From: Bacillota bacterium
GTDB lineage: Bacteria; Bacillota_I; Bacilli_A; RFN20; CAG-826
Assembly: GCA_023393065.1 (NCBI GenBank)
Contig: JAEWMX010000010.1
Location: forward strand, 1 to 43,538
Length of the DNA: 43,538 nt
Direction: 5' to 3'
Positions 15,811 through 25,251 of the stretch are shown one piece after another. Position numbers and translations under genes: made by a program. How positions within the stretch are numbered: position 1 is the stretch's first letter; each line of letters begins with the position of its first letter. The notes beneath the pieces are model-generated. The model ran no database searches and was not told where the DNA came from. It saw only the letters and a program-made list of their open reading frames with translations.

Positions 15811-17745
15811 CTATCTCCTTTCTTCTCGTAAATCCGAGATTTCGTTAATTTGTTTTAAGCGAATGCTGAAGGGTTCGAATATGTATCCACCGCCTTCATA
15901 GAACTTGCCAAAAAACTCAATGTATTGTAAACGTCCATCATGAACATATGCCGACAGCATGCTCATCACAAAATTGAAAATATGACCAACTAAATAGACG
16001 ATGATCGATAATATAAAACCGATGACGCTACCCTGAATCATCCCAGCGAGGAGGTTCATGGTCGAAGCGATGACAGCAGAAGATAAGCTCAAAGCTAAAA
16101 TGCGCGAATAAGATAGGATGTCGCTCACGTAATTCGTCGATTTGTAAATGGCACCGAGCCCCCCCAATACTTTACCGAAGACATTTTTGCTCTTTCGACC
16201 TGCCAAAAAGAGCAATAACAGGGCTCCTGCGCCCGCAAACCCGAAGCCGATATAGATTAAGAATTGCGCCGTCGTCCATATAAACATCTGCGCGCCGACA
16301 AAAATTAAACCGACGAGAACAAAAATCCAACTTAAAGCATCAGCGATAGCTCCCACATAGTCCTTGCGTTTGATGAGCAAGGCAAATTTGAAACCGAGAC
16401 CATTGATGATATGCAAAACACCGAAAACAAGGGAGAAGCCAAGCATGATTAGAGGTTCGGTAACAGGATTTAAAATAACAGTTGTCCACGTCTGTGAAAA
16501 AATGCTGCCGACGAGAGCTCCTAAATCAAATGGCGCGCCGAAGAAACTGCCGAACAAAATGCCGGTAATGATCGAGGTGATTCCAGAATAAAAGAAAACA
16601 CTTATTAATTTCTTAAAGGTGCCTTTGGGCTTTATTAGCCATAAGGCTAATCCAAAAACGATCAACATCGCAAGGCCATATCCGATGTCGCCCATCATGA
16701 TGCCAAAGATGATCCAATACCAAATAGCAACGGCCGGGTTGGGATCAATTTCTTTGTGATTCGGAACTGAAAACATATTGGTAATCGTCTCGAATTGCGT
16801 GACAAATTTGTTATTTTTAATCGCTGTCGGAGGTAAGTCGGCATCCGTCGGTTCACTATATTCGATATCAAAATCAGTCGTGACGCTTTTGACGACTTTA
16901 TTTAAGTCGTCAACTTGATCGACGCGGACCCAACCATCGAGATAAAACGAGCGTTCCGTTGTGCCAAAGGCGACGCTATTCCGGTCGAGTTGAGCTTGAA
17001 TACGATCATACATCAGTTCTAGTTGGCTTATATTTTTAGCCATTTCTCTAAGACTATTTTCTAAATATGTAATTTGCTTTTTGCTCTCAGCAAGGCCGCT
17101 TTCCAAATTGGTGACATATTCCGCTAGTGAAATATCGATGTCTGGCAAATCAACTTCCGAAAAAGAGCGTTTGCCCGCTTCGTATAAAATACTATCGTCG
17201 TCTTCATAAAAAGAGGCGAAGAAAAGAGCGGGTCCATATGTAATGGAAGAGAGCTTTTGATAAGGTATTTCTTTCTCATTGAGAAAGGCTTCCAATTTTT
17301 CAAGATTTTCTTCCTGAAAATGACCGACGTGGTAGCGCGTGTATGCTGCCTTTTTAAGATCTGCAAGGCGAATGTCAATTTCGCGAAAAGGAGCATATTT
17401 TCGATATAAGTCTTCGTCTTTCTTTATTTGCGCATTCAGTCTGGAGAGAGCCTCGGCATCGCGTTCGACGTTTGCGAACAATTTTGTTTGCTGTTCGTCT
17501 TCCGTCATGAACTTTTCGTATGTCACTTCTTGGTGACGAAAAAGCGATTTCTTCTTTCCATACCGGTTTAAATCGGTAATAGCTTTATTAATTCTTTGTA
17601 AAAGAGCGGCATCTGCCGTGACATCGATAGTTGAAGAAGAGTTGGGGACAATCATCAAAAGACCGGCTTTTTGCAAAGCGCGAACCAAATCTTTTTTATG
17701 CTCTTCGAGCACAAAGACGCGAGCTTTTTTAACGGGAACGATCAC
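15811..17745 (-). CDS. ntpI: V-type ATPase subunit I (a-type, membrane stator)
   Basis: A 644-residue protein with the two-part layout of subunit I. The cytoplasmic N-terminal half (about residues 1-330) is rich in coiled coil. The membrane half has about seven to eight helices, beginning near AVAIWYWIIFGIMMGDIGYG. The essential Arg half-channel region is within the helix NYVSDILSYSRILALSLSSAVIA, and the conserved NFVMSMLSAYVHDGRLQYIEFFGKFYEGGG follows. It forms the ion half-channels against the K ring. The start overlaps the end of ntpF by 17 nt. Confidence 0.95.
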   Translation of the reverse strand: MIVPVKKARVFVLEEHKKDLVRALQKAGLLMIVPNSSSTIDVTADAALLQRINKAITDLNRYGKKKSLFRHQEVTYEKFMTEDEQQTKLFANVERDAEALSRLNAQIKKDEDLYRKYAPFREIDIRLADLKKAAYTRYHVGHFQEENLEKLEAFLNEKEIPYQKLSSITYGPALFFASFYEDDDSILYEAGKRSFSEVDLPDIDISLAEYVTNLESGLAESKKQITYLENSLREMAKNISQLELMYDRIQAQLDRNSVAFGTTERSFYLDGWVRVDQVDDLNKVVKSVTTDFDIEYSEPTDADLPPTAIKNNKFVTQFETITNMFSVPNHKEIDPNPAVAIWYWIIFGIMMGDIGYGLAMLIVFGLALWLIKPKGTFKKLISVFFYSGITSIITGILFGSFFGAPFDLGALVGSIFSQTWTTVILNPVTEPLIMLGFSLVFGVLHIINGLGFKFALLIKRKDYVGAIADALSWIFVLVGLIFVGAQMFIWTTAQFLIYIGFGFAGAGALLLLFLAGRKSKNVFGKVLGGLGAIYKSTNYVSDILSYSRILALSLSSAVIASTMNLLAGMIQGSVIGFILSIIVYLVGHIFNFVMSMLSAYVHDGRLQYIEFFGKFYEGGGYIFEPFSIRLKQINEISDLREERR

Positions 17746-18049
17746 TGTCTGATACCTCTTTAATCAACTGTTCGATCAACTTCGTCTTTTTGTCGGCAAC
17801 CTGCTTTTCTATATCGTGAGCAATTTGTTTTAAATCGCTTGTTAACTTCTCGCTGATCTCGGCAGTTTTCAAATCCGTTTCTTCTTTGCGCTGAGCGGCT
17901 GCGGCCTCAGCTTTGGCAAGCACATTAGAAGCCTCTTCTTCAGCTCTTTTTTTGGTTTGATTAAGAAGCATCGTTTTGTAGACGCGGGCTTCCGTGACAA
18001 GGCTATTTGCCTGCCGTTCAACTTCGACTATTTTCTTCATTGCTTCCAC
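17729..18049 (-). CDS. ntpF: V-type ATPase subunit G/H (NtpF, peripheral stalk coiled coil)
   Basis: A protein of about 106 residues that is almost entirely charged coiled coil (Ala, Glu, Lys rich; RAEEEASNVLAKAEAAAAQ). It fits the small stalk subunit that pairs with NtpE. The start is GTG at 18049, chosen for AGGTGA 5 nt upstream; a TTG at 18070 and an ATG at 18040 are alternatives. It is the first gene of the operon, as in Enterococcus ntpFIKECGABD. An extended -10 (TGTTAAAAT, 18091-18099) lies upstream. Confidence 0.82.
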   Translation of the reverse strand: MEAMKKIVEVERQANSLVTEARVYKTMLLNQTKKRAEEEASNVLAKAEAAAAQRKEETDLKTAEISEKLTSDLKQIAHDIEKQVADKKTKLIEQLIKEVSDSDRSR

Positions 18050-18090
18050 AAAATTCACCTCGCTAATCAATCCCTAAATATCGAATATGT

Positions 18091-18099
18091 ATTTTAACA
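18091..18099 (-). promoter_or_regulatory. Possible promoter of the V-ATPase operon
   Basis: TGTTAAAAT on the minus strand is a near-consensus extended -10. No good -35 is seen. It lies downstream of the terminator at 18158-18176 and about 40 bp upstream of ntpF. Confidence 0.4.
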
Positions 18100-18157
18100 T
18101 ATTCACGCCTTAATATCTATAATATTATCGACCTGTGCTCAATAAGATAATAAGAAA

Positions 18158-18176
18158 AAGTCGCTTTATGCGACTT
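18158..18176 (-). terminator. Terminator of the suf-mnmG-rsmG-parA-regulator run
   Basis: AAGTCGC / GCGACTT stem of 7 bp with a 5-nt loop, followed on the minus strand by a T-run. A-rich flanks on both sides could make it bidirectional. It separates the upstream genes from the V-ATPase operon. Confidence 0.85.
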
Positions 18177-18195
18177 AAAAAAAATAGATCAGTAT

Positions 18196-18774
18196 TTAGT
18201 TAATGCGTATATTGCCACTCAATTTCGTCAAAATATTGAAAAACAAGGCATTGTGAAAATCGCGAATATCGAGATTGGTCGCTTCGATGAATTGATTGAG
18301 TCGATAAGAAAATGTATTCCGATGAACATATAATTTTTTGGCCGCTAAAGAGGCATTGAGACCACATGATAGAAAGCTTTCGGCCGTGACCATCAGCTGG
18401 CGCGGCACCATCGCAAATTGCTTCTTGGCCATGCGCACTAAATCGTAGTCGCCTTCAATTGCTAAATTTAATAATAAGTCGGCGAGATTGATCAGATGGA
18501 TACCACGACCACTAGCCATCTTTTTGAGCGCTTCACGGCTCAATATGCTATCATCGTGGCTCATCAAAAAGGAATATGAATTATCGGTGTCGCTCATAAT
18601 GACCGGAATTAGCGATTCTAAGTAATCGTACAAATACTCATCGGAAGTTAAAACACCGCTTTTAGCATCAAAAAAAGACATCGAAAAAATGTTCTTGTAG
18701 GAATTGAAAAGCGCTGCGCTAAAGCGCTCGGTATTAATGTCTTTCTTGGAAACAAAAAAGTAATATTTAATCAC
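18196..18774 (-). CDS. PucR/CdaR-type transcription regulator (C-terminal HTH)
   Basis: A protein of about 192 residues. The C-terminal about 55 residues (CGLNASLAAKKLYVHRNTFSYRLNQFIEATNLDI) match the PucR C-terminal helix-turn-helix, whose LxVHRNTxxYRL core is diagnostic. The N-terminal about 130 residues show no recognisable sensor domain and may correspond to a shortened GGDEF-like dimerisation region. The start is uncertain. TTG at 18801 lies inside a perfect palindrome, so GTG at 18774 is preferred; neither has a good ribosome binding site. It follows parA by a short gap, where parB would be expected. Target genes are unknown; the flanking V-ATPase operon or the gene itself are candidates. 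Confidence 0.75.
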   Translation of the reverse strand: MIKYYFFVSKKDINTERFSAALFNSYKNIFSMSFFDAKSGVLTSDEYLYDYLESLIPVIMSDTDNSYSFLMSHDDSILSREALKKMASGRGIHLINLADLLLNLAIEGDYDLVRMAKKQFAMVPRQLMVTAESFLSCGLNASLAAKKLYVHRNTFSYRLNQFIEATNLDIRDFHNALFFNILTKLSGNIRIN

Positions 18775-18784
18775 ATGATAATTA

Positions 18785-18801
18785 TTGTGCAAACTGCACA
18801 A
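18785..18801. promoter_or_regulatory. Perfect 7-3-7 palindrome before the PucR-like gene (candidate operator)
   Basis: TTGTGCA-AAC-TGCACAA is a perfect inverted repeat of two 7-bp arms. It lies between the parA stop and the likely start of the regulator, where an autoregulatory operator is often found. It has no T-run, so it is not a terminator. Confidence 0.5.
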
Positions 18802-18815
18802 ATAGTAAAGTTAAC

Positions 18816-19589
18816 TCAGCGAGTATATTCTTTATCCATCACTTCACGAGCCAGGGAGAAGTATGCAAGACTTCCAACCGAACTCGGGCGATAGAGAGTG
18901 ACTGGTAGCCCTTTTGACGAAGATTCCGGAATAGATATGTTTCGCGGAATTGTCGCTAAAAACGTATTTTCTTTAAATAAACCCCTAATTTGCGTGGTTA
19001 TTTCCGTTCCAAGCCTCGTTCTTGAATCGTACATCGTCAGCAAAAACCCTTCGATTTCCAGCTTGGGATTCGCGCTGCGCTGAACTTTCGAAATCGCCGC
19101 TAAGGTCGTGGCCACCGCTTCGAGAGCAAAATATTCGCACTGCACGGGAATCAAGATGCCGTGAGAGGCAACCATTGAGTTGTGATTTAAAATCCCAAGC
19201 GAGGGCGGACAGTCGATGATGATATAGTCATATTCCTTTTTTAGGTTTTTCAGCGCCTCGCGAAGAAGGGTTGTCTTATCTTCGACCTTATCTGTCAATA
19301 TTGAATCAAGAGATACTAATTTGAGGCTGCTAGGAACGAGATCCAAATACTTCAAAGCCGTGCGCTTAAGAACCTTATTGATATCATATCCGCCGGCCAG
19401 CACATCATAGATGCTGCGATTAAGAAGACTCGCATCAAAGCCCAAACCCCGAGTCGCGTCGCTTTGAGGGTCGAGATCGATAAGCAAAACACGTCTCTTA
19501 AAATGAGCCAAAGCACTTGATAAATTAATCGCCGTCGTCGTTTTTCCAACGCCGCCTTTTTGATTTGCGATACCGATAATTCTCATCAT
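18816..19589 (-). CDS. parA: Chromosome partitioning ATPase ParA (Soj)
   Basis: A 257-residue ParA/Soj family ATPase. The deviant Walker A is IANQKGGVGKTTTAINLS, Walker A' is LLIDLDPQSDATRGLG, and Walker B is YIIIDCPPSLG. It normally works with ParB and parS sites to segregate origins and to regulate DnaA. The neighbour rsmG-mnmG matches the usual oriC-proximal context. However, parB is missing and a PucR-type gene takes its place. No ribosome binding site is clear before the ATG ATG start. A TATAAT overlaps the rsmG stop codon and may give a separate transcript. Confidence 0.94.
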   Translation of the reverse strand: MMRIIGIANQKGGVGKTTTAINLSSALAHFKRRVLLIDLDPQSDATRGLGFDASLLNRSIYDVLAGGYDINKVLKRTALKYLDLVPSSLKLVSLDSILTDKVEDKTTLLREALKNLKKEYDYIIIDCPPSLGILNHNSMVASHGILIPVQCEYFALEAVATTLAAISKVQRSANPKLEIEGFLLTMYDSRTRLGTEITTQIRGLFKENTFLATIPRNISIPESSSKGLPVTLYRPSSVGSLAYFSLAREVMDKEYTR

Positions 19590-19629
19590 GATTTATTAGT
19601 TTATCTTAAAAGATTACATGCACAAACAA

Positions 19630-20334
19630 TTATAGCGGTTTTGCGCTTATTTGACTGTAGAGTCGAGGATAACGAGGAGGTGTCGTATCGTTTTTAACGA
19701 TAAATAGATTAATTCTTATATCTTTGTTGGTTGGCAAAATATCTTCGTTACATGAGATGATTTTAGCTTTCAGTGTTTTTAGCGCATTTTTGGAGGCGGT
19801 TATTTCTTCATTTACATTTTGTGATTTCATGGCAATGAACAAGCCGTTGACTTTCAGTAGCGGGATAGCTAGTTCCAAGAGAATGTTTAATTGCTTAACT
19901 GCTCTGGCCGTCGCGATATCGAACTTCTCTCGATTGAGGTTTTGCGCCTCCGCGCGTCCGATGACGACCGTGACATTAGTTAATGCTAGTTTATCTTTTA
20001 CGACATTTAGAAAATGTCCTTTTTTATTATTTGGTTCAAGCAACACGATGTTCGCTTCAGGAGCGGCGATGGCAAGAACCATGCCCGGAAAACCGGCGCC
20101 CGAACCGATATCGATCAAAGATTTATGATTAATCGAGATATATTTAAGCGGCAGCAAACTATCGAGAAAATGCTTTTCGATGATTTGACCCTCTTCGATA
20201 ATAGCGGTTAAATTGAACATCCGATTCCATTCTTTTAGTAAAACTAAATACATAGCAAAAGCATCGATTTGACGTTTGCTAAAATCGATATTCAACTCCT
20301 TTTTGCAATATGTGATAAAGGCTTCAATAGTCAT
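19630..20334 (-). CDS. rsmG: 16S rRNA (guanine527-N7)-methyltransferase
   Basis: A 234-residue RsmG (GidB). The SAM-binding motif is LIDIGSGAGFPGMVLAIAAP, followed by LLEPNNKKGHFL and the TARAVKQLNILLELAIPLLK substrate region. It methylates G527 in the decoding region of 16S rRNA. Its start overlaps the mnmG stop by 4 nt, the usual mnmG-rsmG coupling. Confidence 0.95.
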   Translation of the reverse strand: MTIEAFITYCKKELNIDFSKRQIDAFAMYLVLLKEWNRMFNLTAIIEEGQIIEKHFLDSLLPLKYISINHKSLIDIGSGAGFPGMVLAIAAPEANIVLLEPNNKKGHFLNVVKDKLALTNVTVVIGRAEAQNLNREKFDIATARAVKQLNILLELAIPLLKVNGLFIAMKSQNVNEEITASKNALKTLKAKIISCNEDILPTNKDIRINLFIVKNDTTPPRYPRLYSQISAKPL

Positions 20335-22202
20335 AGTAGTCCTCGGCGTTTAAGGGTTAGGACAAGAACTGAGATATCACTCGGATTTACGCCGCCAACG
20401 CGGCTGGCTTGGCCGATTGTTCGAGGTTTTATGGCCATGAGCTTCTGCCGCGCTTCTAAAGCGAGTCCATCGATATGCAAATAATCGATGTTTTCAGGAA
20501 GGAGGAGACTTTCGAATTTAGCAAATGATTTAGCCTCTTTATCTTGCTTGGCGATGTAGCCTTCATATTTAACCATAATTTCGAGTTGCATAATACCTGT
20601 TTCGTCGAGCGGACATGTCGATAAATCCGGAATGAGGGCGATGAGGCGGGCATATTTCACATCTGGCCTCTTCAATAAGTCGAAAGCCAAGGTTCCAGCT
20701 TTAAGCGGGGTACAGCCTTCTTTAATTAAATAACTATTCACCTTCTTATTGGCGCCGAGATAAGTTGTTTTAAGAATCGATAAGGCTTTTTGAAGATTTG
20801 TGTTCTTTAGAAGAAAACTTTGATATCTAGCTTGTGAGATGAGCCCAAGGCGATAACCGTAATCAGTTAGCCTCAAATCCGCATTGTCGTGTCGCAGTAA
20901 TAGGCGATATTCGGCGCGGGAGGATAATAGCCGATATGGCTCAACCGCTCCTTTTGTGATCAAATCGTCAACCATGACACCGATATATGATTCATTTCTT
21001 TTCAAGATAAAAGGTTCTTGCCCGCGAATCGCTAATACGGCATTAATGCCGGCTATAATTCCGAGCCCGGCGGCTTCTTCATATCCTGATGTTCCGCAAA
21101 TCTGACCAGCTCCGTATAAGCCTTTGTATTTTTTGACGCGCAGAGAAGCATCGAACTGTGTCGGCACAATCGCGTCGTATTCGATGGCATATCCATATTT
21201 TAGGATTTCAGCATTGGCAAAACCGGGAAGGGAGCGAACCATCTGCTCCTGAACCTCTCTTGGCATCGAAGTAGCAAATCCTTGAATGTAGATAGAATCG
21301 CCATCTTTTGTTTCAGGCTCGAGAAAGAGCTGGTGGCGCGGCTTGTCAAAAAAAGTGGTGATTTTTCCTTCGATCGAGGGGCAATAACGCGGGCCAACCC
21401 CTTTGATCTGTCCATTAAACTGGGCTGATTTTTGCAAGTTAGCTTTGATTATTTTATGCGTCTCGGGCGAAGTGTAGATCAAATGGCATATATGTTGATC
21501 GGCAAATGGCACATAAGTGTTTGTCGTGTACGAAAAAGCCAATTTGGCATCCGTGCCGTATTGAACGCTGGCTTTTGAAAAATCAATACTCGATTTGCGA
21601 ATCCGCGGCGGGGTTCCGGTTTTTAACCGGTAGATTTCGATTCCCATATCTGCGAGATTTTTTGATAATCCGATCGAGGCCTTCTCGCCGTCAGGTCCAC
21701 TTGAGGTTTTTTCAAGACCGCGCAAAATCTGCGCTTCCATATATGTTCCGGTCGTGATGACGATAGCCTTTGCATAAATCTCGGTGCCGTCATGCATAAT
21801 TACGCCAAACACTGTATCATCGTCATGAATCAAAGAGGTGACCATGCCCTCTTTAATCTCGAGATTTGGAGTCGCCAGCAACAGCTCTTGAACGCGTCCG
21901 GGATAAATATTGCGATCGCTTTGGGTTCGCAAACACTGGACGCCCGGACCTTTTCCGGTATTTAACATTTTCATCTGCAAATACTGATAATCGGCCGCGA
22001 TGCCCATGATACCACCTAAAGCATCGATTTCACGGACGACGATGCCTTTGGCTGAGCCGCCGATCGAGGGATTGCACGACATGCGCGAAACAGCTTTAAA
22101 ATTCAGCGTGCATAGAAGTGTGCGACAGCCCATGATCGCCGCAGCGTGTGCGGCCTCGACGCCGGCATGTCCGCCACCGACGACGATGACATCATAAACC
22201 AT
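20331..22202 (-). CDS. mnmG: tRNA uridine-5-carboxymethylaminomethyl modification enzyme MnmG
   Basis: A 623-residue FAD enzyme (GidA) that with MnmE modifies U34 of certain tRNAs. The FAD motif VVGGGHAGVEAA is at the N-terminus. Also seen are SCNPSIGGSAKGIVVREIDALGG, LKTGTPPRI, and the C-terminal helical domain with EYRLLLRHDNADLRLT. The length is normal. The start shares one base with the sufB stop (TAATG), so it is translated together with the suf genes, an unusual partner for mnmG. Confidence 0.96.
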   Translation of the reverse strand: MVYDVIVVGGGHAGVEAAHAAAIMGCRTLLCTLNFKAVSRMSCNPSIGGSAKGIVVREIDALGGIMGIAADYQYLQMKMLNTGKGPGVQCLRTQSDRNIYPGRVQELLLATPNLEIKEGMVTSLIHDDDTVFGVIMHDGTEIYAKAIVITTGTYMEAQILRGLEKTSSGPDGEKASIGLSKNLADMGIEIYRLKTGTPPRIRKSSIDFSKASVQYGTDAKLAFSYTTNTYVPFADQHICHLIYTSPETHKIIKANLQKSAQFNGQIKGVGPRYCPSIEGKITTFFDKPRHQLFLEPETKDGDSIYIQGFATSMPREVQEQMVRSLPGFANAEILKYGYAIEYDAIVPTQFDASLRVKKYKGLYGAGQICGTSGYEEAAGLGIIAGINAVLAIRGQEPFILKRNESYIGVMVDDLITKGAVEPYRLLSSRAEYRLLLRHDNADLRLTDYGYRLGLISQARYQSFLLKNTNLQKALSILKTTYLGANKKVNSYLIKEGCTPLKAGTLAFDLLKRPDVKYARLIALIPDLSTCPLDETGIMQLEIMVKYEGYIAKQDKEAKSFAKFESLLLPENIDYLHIDGLALEARQKLMAIKPRTIGQASRVGGVNPSDISVLVLTLKRRGLL

Positions 22203-23599
22203 TAACCGACGCTTCCTTCCATATCCATTTTAATCAATTGATTAAGTTCGACGGCATATTCCATGGGAAGTTCGCGCGAGAAAGGCTCGATGAAACCCAT
22301 GATAATCATCTGGGTAGCATCCTTTTTGCTCATCCCCCGCGACATTAAGTAGAAGAGTTGATCTTCATTTATTTTGCTGACCGTGGCTTCGTGCTCGATA
22401 TAAGACTGATCATTGTTCACTTGATTGGTTGGAATCGTATCGCTTTTTGAAATATCGTCGAGAATTAATGTATCGCATTCGACATGACTACGCGAATTGA
22501 GGGCCGCGCTTTCGTGGCGAACAGTGCCCCGATAATTGGCGGTTCCACCATTGCGAACGATGGACTTAGAAATAATCGTCGAGCTCGTATTCTTGCCGCG
22601 GTGAATCATACGCGCGCCGGCATCTTGATATTGATTGCGATCAGAGACGGCGATCGAGATGCAAGTTCCGCGCGAACCGTCTCCTGCCAAAATAACAGCT
22701 GGGTATTTCATGTTGACTTGACTTCCGATATTGCCATCAATCCATTCCATTTGGGCGTTTTCGCCGCAAATCGCACGTTTTGTGACGAGATTCACGATGT
22801 TTTTTGACCAATTCTGCACTGTCGAATATCGACATTTTCCATCTTTTAAAACGATGATTTCGACGACGGCGGCATGCAGTGATTCGCGCGAGTAAATCGG
22901 AGCTGTGCAGCCTTCGACATAGTGGACATCGGCTCCTTCACCGACGATGATGAGGGTTCGTTCAAACTGCCCCGAACGCTCGTTGTTGATGCGAAAATAT
23001 GATTGTAAAGGTTTATCTAGTTTGACTCCTTTGGGGACATAGATAAAAGAGCCTCCTGACCACACCGCACCATTTAGGGCCGAGAATTTGTTATCGGCGA
23101 AAGGGACGACGCTGTTGAAGTATGTTCGAAAAAGATCAGGCATCATTTTTAAAGCTTGGTCGGTCGATAAAAAGACGACGCCTTTTTCTTGGACTTCCTT
23201 AAGCATATTGTGATAAACCATTTCGGATTCGTACTGTGTGGCGACACCAGATAGATACTTTTGTTCAGCTTCGGGAATACCGAGCTTTTGAAAGGTATTT
23301 TTAATCGTCTCTGGGACATCATCCCAACTCGTTTCTTCTTTTTCGCTCGGTCTTGTGAAATAAGTATAAGCGTCAAAATTCAGGAATGATAAATCGGGTC
23401 CGAATTTAGGCATCGGCAACTTCAAAAAAGCGCGATATGAACGAAGGCGAAATTCAAGCATCCATTCCGGCTCGTTTTTTAAACGAGAAATGGTTCGAAC
23501 AATGTCTTCATTTAAACCTTTTCCGGTGTTTAAAATTGAGACATCGTCGTCTTTAAATCCATATTCATATTCACTTTTGGGAAGCTTATTTTTCTTCAT
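22202..23599 (-). CDS. sufB: Fe-S cluster assembly scaffold SufB
   Basis: A 465-residue SufB, the scaffold of the SufBCD complex on which Fe-S clusters are built. Typical blocks are GVVFLSTDQALK, FSALNGAVWSGGSFIYVPKGVK, VEGCTAPIYSRESLHAAVVEI, RAICGENAQMEWIDGNIGS and, near the end, HEATVSKINEDQLFYLMSRG followed by GFIEPFSRELPMEYAVELN. The start overlaps the end of sufU by 14 nt. It is the last suf gene, and its stop overlaps mnmG. Confidence 0.96.
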   Translation of the reverse strand: MKKNKLPKSEYEYGFKDDDVSILNTGKGLNEDIVRTISRLKNEPEWMLEFRLRSYRAFLKLPMPKFGPDLSFLNFDAYTYFTRPSEKEETSWDDVPETIKNTFQKLGIPEAEQKYLSGVATQYESEMVYHNMLKEVQEKGVVFLSTDQALKMMPDLFRTYFNSVVPFADNKFSALNGAVWSGGSFIYVPKGVKLDKPLQSYFRINNERSGQFERTLIIVGEGADVHYVEGCTAPIYSRESLHAAVVEIIVLKDGKCRYSTVQNWSKNIVNLVTKRAICGENAQMEWIDGNIGSQVNMKYPAVILAGDGSRGTCISIAVSDRNQYQDAGARMIHRGKNTSSTIISKSIVRNGGTANYRGTVRHESAALNSRSHVECDTLILDDISKSDTIPTNQVNNDQSYIEHEATVSKINEDQLFYLMSRGMSKKDATQMIIMGFIEPFSRELPMEYAVELNQLIKMDMEGSVG

Positions 23600-24029
23600 G
23601 ATTGTGTTCTAGCAATTTTTCTAGGGCATCCCAGCCGATCGTCGCACATTTAATTCTTGCGGCTTGGCGATGGGTATTAATAAAGACGATGGCTTCATCG
23701 AGAACCGAATCGTCAAAAGGTTGTTCGTGAATCATCTTTTGATATTGGTCGATTATATAAAGAGCTTCTTCAGTTTTTTTTCCGATGACGAGCTCGGTCA
23801 TGATGTCGGTTGAAGCTGTCGAAATGGTGCAGGCGACGCCATCAAATGCACAATCGGCGATCACGCCTTTTTCTTCGAGTAGGAAAACATTTATATCATC
23901 GATGCAATTTGGTGAATCGATGTGCATCATTTTATAACGAGAATCGAAAGGAGTGCGCTTATTGCGAGGTTGCTCGTAATGGTCCATGATAATAGCCCGC
24001 ATCATCTGCGGATCAAGCGAAATAGGCAT
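23586..24029 (-). CDS. sufU: SufU, zinc-dependent sulfurtransferase partner of SufS
   Basis: A protein of about 147 residues. The three Cys and one Asp that bind zinc in Bacillus SufU are all present: Cys and Asp in SPNCIDDI, Cys in GVACTISTASTDIM and Cys in RIKCATIGWDALEKLL. SufU accepts sulfur from SufS and passes it to SufB. The ATG at 24029 (MPISLDPQMMRAIIMDHYEQ) is chosen because it matches the family N-terminus and has GGAGG 11 nt upstream. A longer frame runs back inside sufS and is a shadow. The start overlaps the sufS end by 17 nt. Confidence 0.93.
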   Translation of the reverse strand: MPISLDPQMMRAIIMDHYEQPRNKRTPFDSRYKMMHIDSPNCIDDINVFLLEEKGVIADCAFDGVACTISTASTDIMTELVIGKKTEEALYIIDQYQKMIHEQPFDDSVLDEAIVFINTHRQAARIKCATIGWDALEKLLEHNHEEK

Positions 24030-25251
24030 CGAGAAAGTCGCCTCCTTTTTCAAGCGCCGCAACAAAAGCGTCGATCTCTTCTTTGGTGTTATAAAAATAT
24101 ATCGAAGCGCGCACGGTGGCGACTTCTCCAAGGTAGTCGAGCAAGACTTTTGCACAGTGCTGTCCCGAACGGCAAGCGATGCCTTGTGCATTTAAGTAGG
24201 TCGCCTCATCTTGAGCAAAAACACCTTTAACATTAAAGGTTATGATGCCAGATTCGGCCTTTTCGTTGTAAAGGATAACTTTATCATTCTTTCTTAATTT
24301 TTCAATCGCATAGGATCTCAACTCATCTTCATAGCGACGAATATTTTCCATGCCGAGATCCATGAGATAATCGGCAGCGGCTTTCAATCCGAAAATGCCT
24401 TCGATATTTTGCGTCCCAGCCTCAAATTTTGAAGGTGGAAGCAAATAGGTGACATCGCCGCACATATCAAATTTAGCATTCATGCCCCCGCCTGTCATAA
24501 ATGGTGCCGTTTTTTCCAAGAGAGCATATTTTCCATAGAGGACACCGATGCCGGTCGGCCCAACCATTTTATGGCCGGAAAAAGATAAGAAATCAACGTC
24601 CAAATCATTGACGTCAGTAGGCATGTGGGGCACTGATTGCGCGCCATCGCAGACGACGATGGCTCCATACTCGTGGGCGATTTTGGAAATTTCTTTGATG
24701 TCGACGATAAACCCTAAGACATTGGTGACATGAGCAACGGCGATTATCTTAGTTTTTTTGCTGATGACTTTGCGCAGGTTCTCGGGTACTAACTTCCCGT
24801 CATCATTTAGAGGAATATAATTAATTTTACATCCTGTCATCTCACCAACTTTAAACCATGGCAAGACATTGCTGGCGTGCTCGGCTTGAGTGATGAGAAT
24901 TTCATCATCTTTAGTTAGATATTTAACACCGTAACCATAGGCGATTAAATTGATTGACATCGAGGTTCCGGAAGTGAAGACAATTTCTCTTTTCTCGGCA
25001 TTGATGAATTTGGCTAAAGTTGCCCGCGCCTCGTCGATTTTTAGATCGACGTTATAACATAAATCGTAGTCGCCGCGATGGGAATTGGCAGTTTCAAATT
25101 CAAAATAGGAGTTGACGGCTTTTTCGACGACAAATGGCTTAAAAGTAGTCGATGCGTTATCGAGAAAGATAAGTGGCTTACCTTGCATCTTGACTTGATT
25201 TTTAAACATCGGAAAATCTTGTCTTATTTTATAAGGATCTAACTTTTTCAT
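24013..25251 (-). CDS. sufS: Cysteine desulfurase SufS
   Basis: A 412-residue PLP enzyme that takes sulfur from cysteine as a persulfide. The PLP-binding Lys lies in FLSFSGHKMVGPTGIGVLYG, upstream of which are VAHVTNVLGFIVDI and VCDGAQSVPHMP. The persulfide-carrying Cys is in ACRSGQHCAK. The length and motifs are of the class II (SufS) type that needs SufU. The start overlaps the sufD stop by 4 nt. Confidence 0.96.
   Translation of the reverse strand: MKKLDPYKIRQDFPMFKNQVKMQGKPLIFLDNASTTFKPFVVEKAVNSYFEFETANSHRGDYDLCYNVDLKIDEARATLAKFINAEKREIVFTSGTSMSINLIAYGYGVKYLTKDDEILITQAEHASNVLPWFKVGEMTGCKINYIPLNDDGKLVPENLRKVISKKTKIIAVAHVTNVLGFIVDIKEISKIAHEYGAIVVCDGAQSVPHMPTDVNDLDVDFLSFSGHKMVGPTGIGVLYGKYALLEKTAPFMTGGGMNAKFDMCGDVTYLLPPSKFEAGTQNIEGIFGLKAAADYLMDLGMENIRRYEDELRSYAIEKLRKNDKVILYNEKAESGIITFNVKGVFAQDEATYLNAQGIACRSGQHCAKVLLDYLGEVATVRASIYFYNTKEEIDAFVAALEKGGDFLDAYFA

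Noticed and set aside
24030..24191. N-terminal extension of SufU over the end of sufS.
   Set aside because: The extension is an antiphase reading of sufS; the SufU N-terminus matches from 24029.
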